From contig WQSK01000074.1 of assembly GCA_009787915.1 (NCBI GenBank), positions 1 to 5,079 on the forward strand: a stretch of 5,079 bases of DNA, read 5' to 3'. The translations under genes were made by a program, and so were the position numbers. Below are positions 1 through 4,913 of this stretch, in pieces (position 1 is the stretch's first letter; each line of letters begins with the position of its first letter). The DNA comes from Bacillota bacterium. Its GTDB lineage: Bacteria; Bacillota; Clostridia; Christensenellales; UBA1242. The notes under the pieces are model-generated. The model was not told the DNA's origin and searched no databases. It saw nothing but the letters and a program-made list of their open reading frames with translations.

Positions 1-658
1 TGCGCTCCAGTTGTTTAAATCAAAAGGTTTGTTCACCGTTGCGATTTGTAATACTCAACACAGTAGCATTTGTCGCTATTCAAATATGTCTTTACCAACA
101 AAAGCGGGTCAAGAAATCGCGGTTGCGAGTACAAAAGCGTTTATTGCTCAGGCTTTGGTCGGTGAAGTTGTTGCCGCGCACGTGCTTGGGAAGCAGGTCG
201 ATTTCAAAAAATATATTGTTGTTGCAAAAGACATTGTCAAAAAATCGGACGAGATAAAATCTATTGCGAAAAAATACAAAGACATCAAAAAAATGTTTTT
301 CCTAGGGAAAGGTCTAACCACGGTTATCGCCAACGAATCTGCGCTTAAGGTCAAAGAAATTACCTACAAACACGCCGAGGGGATTGCCGCGGGGGAGTTG
401 AAACACGGTACGTTGGCACTTGTGGATTCGGATACTTTGTCAATTGTGTTGGTTCCCGAGGATGAAAAAGCCGCCGCAAAAATCAAAAATTCCGAGTCCG
501 AAGTTCGGTCGCGCGATAGCCATGTTTGGGAAGTTCCACCGACACCGTCATGTCTTGCGGTTATGTATGCCCAGTTGTTTGCGCTCCATAAAACGTACTT
601 TATGGGTCTTGACCCTGACAAGCCAAGAAACCTTGCAAAAAGTGTTACCGTGGAATAA
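1..658 (+). CDS. glmS: Glutamine--fructose-6-phosphate aminotransferase (isomerizing), C-terminal part
   Basis: GlmS makes glucosamine-6-phosphate from fructose-6-phosphate and glutamine in the cytoplasm, the entry step to UDP-GlcNAc and peptidoglycan. Only the C-terminal ~218 residues are here; the frame is open through the left edge (codons start at base 2), so the glutaminase domain lies outside. Visible are the end of the first SIS domain (AGQEIAVASTKAF, about nt 95-140) and the second SIS domain with LKVKEITYKHAE and AAGELKHG (about nt 350-410). These match E. coli Lys485, Glu488 and His504. The tail DPDKPRNLAKSVTVE carries the C-terminal catalytic lysine. Oddity: after EVRSR (about nt 497-511) the text jumps almost directly to HVWEVP, so roughly 20 residues normally forming a core strand and loop are missing, in frame. 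A few more residues are absent before the final helix. Identity is certain; activity is less so. The gene ends TAA at 656-658, and the next promoter starts 14 nt later. Confidence 0.95.
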   Translation, partial: ALQLFKSKGLFTVAICNTQHSSICRYSNMSLPTKAGQEIAVASTKAFIAQALVGEVVAAHVLGKQVDFKKYIVVAKDIVKKSDEIKSIAKKYKDIKKMFFLGKGLTTVIANESALKVKEITYKHAEGIAAGELKHGTLALVDSDTLSIVLVPEDEKAAAKIKNSESEVRSRDSHVWEVPPTPSCLAVMYAQLFALHKTYFMGLDPDKPRNLAKSVTVE

Positions 659-671
659 CCAACAAATTCTT

Positions 672-700
672 TTGACTTTTGGACTATGAGTGGCTACAAT
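672..700 (+). promoter_or_regulatory. Sigma70-type promoter of the GNAT gene, leaderless geometry
   Basis: The -35 box TTGACT is at 672-677, followed by a 17-bp spacer and the -10 box TACAAT at 695-700. Six bases later comes ATG at 707, so the predicted transcript begins at about the A of the start codon. No purine-rich ribosome site precedes the ATG. The promoter lies in the short gap after glmS, which gives the GNAT gene its own transcript. It also argues against a TTG start at 679, which would lie upstream of the transcript. Confidence 0.75.
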
Positions 701-706
701 TGAGTC

Positions 707-1437
707 ATGGTTTCACGTTTTCGTGCAAGCAATGGAATGATAATCATCGTCGCTGGGCCTGGTTCATTGCTTTCTGGGGGGGGCGACGCGCGGAGTTGGC
801 CGCGGAATTATTCGCACCTCTTTGTACTTCCGCAAAAGATTTTGTTCCTGCGCTGAGTCTGCGTAGGGGGACGACCGATAAAAAAATAGAGGAAGACAGC
901 GTATGGGGGATTCATGATTTCCAAGATGTTGACCCTTCCGAGTTGGTAAAACACGGTTTTCCTATGCGGTATTATGGCGGACTTATGAAGCAAGTGAATA
1001 TTTTGCTTTTGCCTGAAAATGAAAGATATATCGAAGGCTTTATGAGTTTTCGGCACGACTATTTAAACAATCTGCCGAAAGGTGCCGAGGGTGACATTGA
1101 AAACTTTCGCGGCCTTACCGACGGTAAGATGAATTACCTGTCGACAGTTGCGGTTGACCCGCGTTCTCGGTGTAGGGGTTATGGGACTTTGATGTACGAT
1201 TTTTATGAAAATTATCTTCCTGATTATTTAAAGGCCGACGTTCATGGAACAAGAACATGGGGTACGAATACGGCGCATTTACCGATGTTGAAAAAACGGG
1301 GATATGAACTTGTTAAGACAATCAAGAACGACCCCTTGCGTGGGGAAGGTATTGATACAGTTTATTATGCAAAAAGGCTAAACAAGAAACGGGATGATGC
1401 CAAGCCAAGGTTTGTAGAGATTGGTTTTACAGACTAG
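707..1437 (+). CDS. GNAT-family N-acetyltransferase with an apparent 5' frame break
   Basis: GNAT enzymes move an acetyl group from acetyl-CoA to an amine; the substrate here is unknown. The acetyl-CoA-binding motif A is clear at about nt 1147-1185 (VAVDPRSRCRGYG, an R-x-x-G-x-G type loop). It is preceded by a strand (ERYIEGFMSFR, about nt 1021-1053) and followed by the C-terminal GNAT segment ending near YYAKRL. The GNAT frame is open from 679 to the TAG at 1435-1437. Its first 28 bases, however, overlap the promoter, and before about nt 775 it reads as unconvincing protein (Cys/Trp-rich). The promoter-supported ATG at 707 opens another frame (MVSRFRASNGMIIIVAGPGS...) that stops at 854-856. 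A -1 shift, or one extra base, joins the two; the best candidate site is the eight-G run at 776-783. The joined product would be about 243 residues. An internal TTG at 796 could be an alternative start. The end overlaps the convergent DUF368 gene by 11 bp. Proximity to glmS hints at amino-sugar acetylation, but nothing in the sequence proves it. Confidence 0.8.
776..783 (+). repeat. Poly-G tract (G8) at the frame break of the GNAT gene
   Basis: Eight consecutive G residues lie inside the 707-856 interval in which the frame from the promoter-supported ATG must change to the acetyltransferase frame. A ninth G, or a -1 slip on the run, would restore one continuous frame. Such a run can be a phase-variable slippage site, a site of RNA polymerase or ribosome slippage, or simply an assembly or consensus length error. 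The sequence alone does not decide between these. Confidence 0.6.
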
Positions 1438-2380
1438 TCGCGTCGCTCTTTGATTTGCGTGCGGTAACATATCGTGCTGCGAACGTAATCCCAGCGATAA
1501 GTGCCATACCCAAAAACAGTGCGAGTATTGAAAAACCGATATCCGCGCCCCTCGGGATAAATTGCGGGTCGGTGAGGAGTAGGACTATGGAGCCTGCCAA
1601 AAAGCCCATAATAACAAGATACGTCGGTGCGCGGAATTTTTTCAGAAGCAAGAATACGACCTTGACCGCAATCAATAGACCGATGACCATGCCGATTGCG
1701 AAGGGTAGTATAAACGAAAAGTCAAACGTGTCGACCGCGGTCGCAAAATCATTGTCGATTCCCAAAATCATAAGGAAGTACATGAAACTTAAACCTGGTA
1801 ATATGAACACCATGCCTCCTAAAATCCCTGCGACCACCACGTAGGCATGATAGGCGAACCCTGTAAAGTCAAGATTGACGTTTGTTTGTATCGCGCCAAG
1901 ACCCGCAATGATGCCAAGCCCAATCAATAGCGGTATCAGACCAATCAGTATCTGTTTTCGTGAGGCTTGGCGAATTTTGATTTGGCTATCTTTATATATA
2001 GCGGGGAAGGACGCAATTATCATCCCTATGAAAAAGTACGCCGAGATTGCGGGGATTGCTTCGGTGACTTCGAGTAAAACGCGGTTTAGTAGAAAAAACG
2101 ATATTATCCCACCAAGCCCGATTACACCGAGGAAGATGGCACTTTTTTTGAACTCGGAAAAAATGTGGTTTATCGCGTGTAAGAGTTTGTGGTACACACC
2201 CATGATGATTGCAATGGTTCCGCCCGAAACCCCAGGGAGGCGAAACGTCGCGCCCAAGGCAAGACCTTGCAGGAAAACAAGCAGGTGTTGCTTTGTGTCT
2301 TTAAAGGTGAACTTTTTTTGCTCGGGGGAGGAATCTCCCTCTTGATTTAAATCAACCTTTTCTGATATATTTTCCGACAT
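1427..2380 (-). CDS. DUF368 membrane protein, PopT-type polyprenyl-phosphate transporter
   Basis: This is a DUF368 (PF04018) integral membrane protein of 317 residues, close to the family's usual size. Members named PopT are reported to return undecaprenyl-phosphate across the cytoplasmic membrane so that the lipid carrier can be reused for peptidoglycan and other envelope polymers. The hallmark LPGVSGGT is at residues 48-55, just after a charged 30-residue cytoplasmic-looking N-terminus. The inverted half-repeat motif LPGLS is at 194-198, but the usual following Gly is Phe. Between and after these are many hydrophobic segments (about 80-100, 112-128, 144-164, 180-205, 215-240 and 255-300). 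The frame could start at 2419, but I choose ATG 2380 because a TATACT -10 box ends 6 nt before it. The gene is divergent from tRNA-Ala and convergent with GNAT. Transport function is inferred from the family. Confidence 0.88.
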   Translation of the reverse strand: MSENISEKVDLNQEGDSSPEQKKFTFKDTKQHLLVFLQGLALGATFRLPGVSGGTIAIIMGVYHKLLHAINHIFSEFKKSAIFLGVIGLGGIISFFLLNRVLLEVTEAIPAISAYFFIGMIIASFPAIYKDSQIKIRQASRKQILIGLIPLLIGLGIIAGLGAIQTNVNLDFTGFAYHAYVVVAGILGGMVFILPGLSFMYFLMILGIDNDFATAVDTFDFSFILPFAIGMVIGLLIAVKVVFLLLKKFRAPTYLVIMGFLAGSIVLLLTDPQFIPRGADIGFSILALFLGMALIAGITFAARYVTARKSKSDATSL

Positions 2381-2386
2381 ATGGTT

Positions 2387-2415
2387 AGTATACCAAAAGT
2401 TGTTTGATTTTACAA
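2387..2415 (-). promoter_or_regulatory. Promoter of the DUF368 gene, leaderless geometry
   Basis: Read on the minus strand, TTGTAA (2415-2410) is followed by 17 bp and TATACT (2392-2387), with a TG one base before the -10 box (extended -10). The ATG at 2380 follows after 6 nt, so the predicted mRNA starts at about the initiation codon. This excludes the longer frame starting at 2419, whose start would lie upstream of the -35 box. A 16-bp palindrome sits directly against the -35 box. Confidence 0.75.
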
Positions 2416-2463
2416 ACACTATATATAGTGTAGTCTTTGTGATAGACTACACAATTATCACAA
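2416..2463. promoter_or_regulatory. Cluster of overlapping dyad symmetries between divergent promoters
   Basis: Three dyads overlap in 48 bp. (1) A perfect 16-bp palindrome lies at 2416-2431 (ACACTATATATAGTGT). (2) A 9-bp inverted repeat lies at 2428-2436 and 2444-2452 (GTGTAGTCT / AGACTACAC) with a 7-nt loop. (3) An 8-bp inverted repeat lies at 2437-2444 and 2456-2463 (TTGTGATA / TATCACAA) with an 11-nt spacer. Dyads 2 and 3 share a base, so they could not both form as hairpins. The block touches the DUF368 -35 box and lies 37 bp from the tRNA -35 box. No gene ends here, so an operator is more likely than a terminator. No known regulator site was recognised. Confidence 0.5.
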
Positions 2464-2500
2464 TTTAAATCTCTGAACAGTAATTTTTAGCAAAAAAGTA

Positions 2501-2529
2501 TTGCAATAAAACAATCTTTGTGTTACAGT
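2501..2529 (+). promoter_or_regulatory. Promoter of tRNA-Ala
   Basis: TTGCAA (2501-2506), 17 bp, then TACAGT (2524-2529) with an upstream TGn (extended -10). Initiation at about 2536 would leave a short leader of roughly 9 nt before the mature tRNA 5' end at 2545, to be removed by RNase P. A 6-bp inverted repeat (2525-2530 and 2534-2539, loop TGG) covers the -10 box and the predicted start site. Confidence 0.65.
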
Positions 2530-2544
2530 TTGGAACTGTTGTAT

Positions 2545-2621
2545 GGGGGGTTAGCTCAGCTGGCTAGAGCACCTGATTTGCAATCAGGGGGTCATCGGTT
2601 CAAATCCGATACTCTCCACCA
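2545..2621 (+). tRNA. tRNA-Ala (anticodon UGC), CCA encoded
   Basis: A complete cloverleaf can be folded by eye. The acceptor stem pairs GGGGGGT (2545-2551) with ACTCTCC (2611-2617), including two G-U pairs. The D stem is GCTC/GAGC (2554-2557, 2567-2570). The anticodon stem is CCTGA/TCAGG (2572-2576, 2584-2588) around the loop TTTGCAA, giving anticodon TGC at 2579-2581. The variable loop has 5 nt. The T arm is ATCGG-TTCAAAT-CCGAT (2594-2610). The discriminator is A2618, followed by an encoded CCA (2619-2621). The third acceptor pair is G3-U70, the classic alanine identity element, which agrees with the anticodon. Only 11 nt separate it from the convergent kinase gene's stop codon, and no terminator is visible there. 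Confidence 0.97.
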
Positions 2622-2632
2622 AAATTCATGTC

Positions 2633-3187
2633 TTAATAAAATTTTAAGAGTTCCGTTGGTAGGGTGGGTGTTGTTTTATACTCGTTCCAAATTGTGAAGT
2701 CAAAATTGTATTTATCGAAATCAACGATGTCTTGTTGGATTGCATCCATGTTGGCGACCTGTTCTTTTGTAAAATTGTTGCGGGTCATAAATCTTTCAAT
2801 TCTTTGTTCTTCGGGAGATTGGACAAGGACTTTTGCCTTGAAATTTTTGAAGTGCTTTGATATCGGGAGTCCAAAAAAATCGACCAAATAAATTTTATCG
2901 CTTTTGACAAGTTTCTTTAATTTTTTGTTACCCCACGAAAGTATCATCCGTTTTTCAATACCCAAAAGTTTCTTATTCATCTTGCCAAGGTTCGATAGCA
3001 GGTGAGTGTGCTCTAAACTTAGTTTGGTTCCAAGGCGTTTTTGCGCAATCCAGCGAATGTGCGGGCGCATAAGTTTTTTAATAATCAATTTGTCAAGGTT
3101 GAAAATCTCGAAGCCCGTTTGCTCGCTTATTTGTTTGGCGATATATGACTTTCCGCTCCCGAATTTTCCACAGATTCCAATGACCAC
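2633..3187 (-). CDS. Divergent dephospho-CoA kinase-like P-loop kinase
   Basis: This 184-residue protein opens with a nucleotide-binding strand and P-loop, VIGICGKFGSGKS (residues 2-14). The best family match I see is dephospho-CoA kinase (CoaE), which phosphorylates dephospho-CoA in the last step of CoA synthesis. Asp32 lies where CoaE has its conserved DAD pair (here N-L-D), and YLVDFFGLP (about 100-108) resembles the CoaE strand ending in PLLFE. The stretch QRIERFMTRNNFTKEQVANMDAIQQD (about 128-153, shown in two parts: Arg-rich lid, then Gln-containing helix) resembles the CoaE lid. Missing or changed are the first Asp of DAD, the Thr after GKS, and the HP motif. The protein is slightly short for CoaE (about 200), so another P-loop nucleoside or metabolite kinase is possible. 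The start is GTG 3187, in frame directly before the P-loop strand and 5 nt after a -10 box; the nearby ATG at 3189 is in the wrong frame. It is divergent from the alcohol dehydrogenase. Confidence 0.7.
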   Translation of the reverse strand: MVIGICGKFGSGKSYIAKQISEQTGFEIFNLDKLIIKKLMRPHIRWIAQKRLGTKLSLEHTHLLSNLGKMNKKLLGIEKRMILSWGNKKLKKLVKSDKIYLVDFFGLPISKHFKNFKAKVLVQSPEEQRIERFMTRNNFTKEQVANMDAIQQDIVDFDKYNFDFTIWNEYKTTPTLPTELLKFY

Positions 3188-3192
3188 ATACT

Positions 3193-3221
3193 ATAATACT
3201 ACTGTTTTTAAGGTTGCACAA
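3193..3221 (-). promoter_or_regulatory. Promoter of the CoaE-like gene, leaderless GTG geometry
   Basis: On the minus strand, TTGTGC (3221-3216), 17 bp and TATTAT (3198-3193) are followed after 5 nt by GTG 3187. The -35 box is the weakest of the set. The promoter lies back to back with that of the alcohol dehydrogenase: only 11 bp (3222-3232) separate the two -35 boxes, so one bound protein could affect both. Confidence 0.6.
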
Positions 3222-3232
3222 CCCCAAATTTG

Positions 3233-3261
3233 TTGCCAAGTAAATTACCGCGTGATATAAT
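3233..3261 (+). promoter_or_regulatory. Promoter of the alcohol dehydrogenase gene, leaderless geometry
   Basis: TTGCCA (3233-3238), 17 bp, consensus TATAAT (3256-3261) with an upstream TGn (extended -10). ATG 3269 follows after 7 nt, so transcription should begin at or next to it. ATG 3263 lies only 1 nt past the -10 box and should not be in the mRNA. Confidence 0.8.
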
Positions 3262-3268
3262 CATGAAC

Positions 3269-4435
3269 ATGACAAACTTTAATTACAAAAATGCGTGCAA
3301 GATAATTTTCGGCAAGAATGACGAAAGTGTCTTGGCTCAGGAAATCAAAAATCAGGGAGCGAAACGTGTGTTGATTCACTACGGGAAGAACTCGATTGTG
3401 AAAAGCGGACTCCTTGGGCGCATTACACTTGCTCTTAAAAATCTGGGCATCAAATACTTCGAACATGGAGGTGTTTCGGCGAACCCGTTGCGCTCTCACG
3501 CCCTTGAAGGTATTTCTTTGGTCAAAAAGAACAAAATCGATTTTATATTGGCGGTCGGGGGAGGCTCGGTAATTGATTCCGCGAAGATGATTTGTGCGGG
3601 TGCGGTGAACAAAAATATTTGGGATTTTTATGATTCAAAAAAAGAATTAAAAGGTGCGCTTCCGTTGGGTGTCGTGCTTACGATACCTGCTGCGGGAAGC
3701 GAGGGGTCGACGGCAAGTGTTGTTAAAGATGACAAAACTGGGATAAAGAGAGTTTTGTCACGTGAGTGTTTGCGCCCAGCGTTTGCGTTTGTGAACCCAG
3801 AATTGTGTGCAACACTCCCGAAAGAGCAGGTCGCATATGGCGCGAGTGATATCTTGGCGCATTTGTTAGAGCGATATTTTTCGCCCGAAGAAAATGTTGT
3901 TGTGACCGATAAGTTGCTAACAGGTGCGATTCAGTCAATGTTTGTGATTGCACCAAAGGTCTACAAAAACCCTGCTGAATATGACAGTATGGCGGAGTTT
4001 TGTTTGCTTGGGACCCTTGCGCATAACGGGATGTTGGCACTTGGTCGCAATATACAGGCATGGGAAAGCCACCCAATCGAGATGTCATTTATATCGGGGC
4101 ATTATAACTTTGCGCACGGTCAAGGCTTGTCGATTATTTTCCCAGCGTGGCTTAAGTACATGGCCGAGAAAAAGCCTGGTAAGGTTCTTCAGTTCGCAAA
4201 AGAGGTCATGAAGGCCACGGGCAAAACCGATGCCGAAACCATGAAGAAAGGTATCGTTTATTTGGAAAAGTTTTTCAAGTCACTGAACTTGCCTGTTAGT
4301 TTAAAAGAACTTAACATTGATGTTTCGGAAGCCAAAGAGGTCGTCAAAACGGTTTTTCCAACCGATGTTGTTTTGGGAGGCTATGGCAAGTTGTCGCTTG
4401 ATGATATTTTGAATATCGTTGACTTGGCAAAATAA
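3269..4435 (+). CDS. Iron-containing alcohol dehydrogenase, YqhD/butanol dehydrogenase type
   Basis: This group III, metal-dependent alcohol dehydrogenase reduces aldehydes to alcohols with NAD(P)H in the cytoplasm; YqhD/BdhA relatives usually prefer NADPH. The 388-residue length matches the family. The cofactor-domain motif GGGSVIDSAK is at residues 97-106, and YGKNS at 38-42 replaces the YGGGS of E. coli YqhD. The four metal ligands are all present: Asp194 and His198 (GASDILAHLLERYF), His268 (ESHPIEM) and His283 (NFAHGQGL). The last pair is one residue further apart than in YqhD. ANPLRSHALEG (71-81) and TIPAAGSE (138-145) are further family signatures. ATG 3269 is chosen from the promoter; longer starts at 3230 or 3263 lie inside or against it. 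In a pyruvate formate-lyase neighbourhood it probably disposes of reducing power or of toxic aldehydes. The exact substrate cannot be read from the sequence. Confidence 0.93.
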   Translation: MTNFNYKNACKIIFGKNDESVLAQEIKNQGAKRVLIHYGKNSIVKSGLLGRITLALKNLGIKYFEHGGVSANPLRSHALEGISLVKKNKIDFILAVGGGSVIDSAKMICAGAVNKNIWDFYDSKKELKGALPLGVVLTIPAAGSEGSTASVVKDDKTGIKRVLSRECLRPAFAFVNPELCATLPKEQVAYGASDILAHLLERYFSPEENVVVTDKLLTGAIQSMFVIAPKVYKNPAEYDSMAEFCLLGTLAHNGMLALGRNIQAWESHPIEMSFISGHYNFAHGQGLSIIFPAWLKYMAEKKPGKVLQFAKEVMKATGKTDAETMKKGIVYLEKFFKSLNLPVSLKELNIDVSEAKEVVKTVFPTDVVLGGYGKLSLDDILNIVDLAK

Positions 4436-4447
4436 ATATGCTACTAT
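4419..4447 (+). promoter_or_regulatory. Promoter of the 138-residue gene, embedded in the alcohol dehydrogenase 3' end
   Basis: TTGACT (4419-4424) lies inside the last codons of the alcohol dehydrogenase gene. It is followed by 17 bp that span that gene's stop codon, then TACTAT (4442-4447) with an upstream TGn. ATG 4455 comes after 7 nt. The gene therefore appears to have its own leaderless transcript even though it directly follows a co-oriented gene. Confidence 0.7.
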
Positions 4448-4454
4448 TGGTACG

Positions 4455-4871
4455 ATGATTATCGCACCTATGAAAAAAGAAGTGACCGTGTTCAATCCCA
4501 AAAACAAAAAACAAACACCACCAACAGTAAAGGTGGCGGATATTGTTGCGCTTTTTCGTGCCCTTGATGAAAAACGGCGCAAGATTCATGACTATAAGTT
4601 GCAATTCGATGATTATGTAAAGGAGTGCGGTCGTGATATGACGGTTGAATTGGCCGAACTCACTTATAATGAAGCGGTGGATGATTTTGAAAAATCACGT
4701 GATGAATTTTATGCTTTGGTTGATTTGTTCGGGGAGCAAAACCCAGAGTTCGGAGAAGTCATGAGGCTGATTGAATTAGATTTGTATGGTGAGAGTGGAA
4801 ATACATCGAATACATTTATAATGAAGAGAATGGCGGAAAGAATTTCCGATAACGAGAAAATAATTCGATAA
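4455..4871 (+). CDS. Uncharacterised 138-residue helical protein
   Basis: I do not recognise this family. The start is ATG 4455, which sits 7 nt after a -10 box; the same frame extends back to 4419, but that part lies in the promoter and the upstream gene. Residues 1-26 are basic and Pro/Asn/Lys-rich (MIIAPMKKEV, then FNPKNKKQTPP) and probably disordered. Residues 28-115 are dense in charged residues with regular hydrophobics (for example VALFRALDEKRRKIHDYKL and YNEAVDDFEKSRDEFYALV). They look like two or three amphipathic helices, possibly a coiled coil or helical bundle. A second, shorter helical stretch ends the protein. There is one Cys and no signal peptide, membrane span, zinc motif or P-loop. 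It lies between the alcohol dehydrogenase and pyruvate formate-lyase genes on the same strand, with its own promoter. It could be an accessory or DNA- or protein-binding factor; this is unproven. Confidence 0.75.
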   Translation: MIIAPMKKEVTVFNPKNKKQTPPTVKVADIVALFRALDEKRRKIHDYKLQFDDYVKECGRDMTVELAELTYNEAVDDFEKSRDEFYALVDLFGEQNPEFGEVMRLIELDLYGESGNTSNTFIMKRMAERISDNEKIIR

Positions 4872-4878
4872 AAACCTG

Positions 4879-4907
4879 TTGCCTTGCCTTCGTGTTTAGG
4901 ATATAAT
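4879..4907 (+). promoter_or_regulatory. Promoter of the pyruvate formate-lyase gene, leaderless geometry
   Basis: TTGCCT (4879-4884), 17 bp, consensus TATAAT (4902-4907), then 6 nt to ATG 4914. Together with the alcohol dehydrogenase promoter it has the best -10 box in the window, consistent with strong expression of fermentation genes. The AGGA at 4898-4901 lies upstream of the predicted start site, so it is not a ribosome-binding site. Confidence 0.8.
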
Positions 4908-4913
4908 TTTTGT

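Noticed and set aside
679..706. TTG at 679 as the start of the acetyltransferase
   Set aside because: It lies between the -35 and -10 boxes of a good promoter, has no ribosome site, and the residues it adds do not resemble a GNAT N-terminus.
854..856. TGA read as glycine (Gracilibacteria/SR1-type code) to explain the GNAT frame
   Set aside because: Reading through this TGA reaches a TAG a few codons later and never enters the GNAT frame. All other genes are intact without internal TGA.
1455..2345. Two long open frames on the plus strand opposite the DUF368 gene
   Set aside because: They are antisense to a well-supported membrane protein gene, lack promoters of the type seen elsewhere, and give no recognisable protein.
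2381..2419. Longer DUF368 start at 2419
   Set aside because: The added residues are encoded within the -10/-35 region and the N-terminus gains nothing family-like.
2632..2648. CTTAA/TTAAG dyad between tRNA-Ala and the kinase stop as a terminator
   Set aside because: A 5-bp, almost pure A/T stem lying mostly inside the kinase coding end is too weak to call a terminator.
3723..4088. A 121-codon minus-strand frame inside the alcohol dehydrogenase gene
   Set aside because: It is fully contained in a confidently identified enzyme gene and has no promoter or protein-like pattern.
4898..4901. AGGA as a Shine-Dalgarno site for pflB
   Set aside because: It is 12 nt or more from the ATG and just upstream of the TATAAT box, so it should not be transcribed from the identified promoter.
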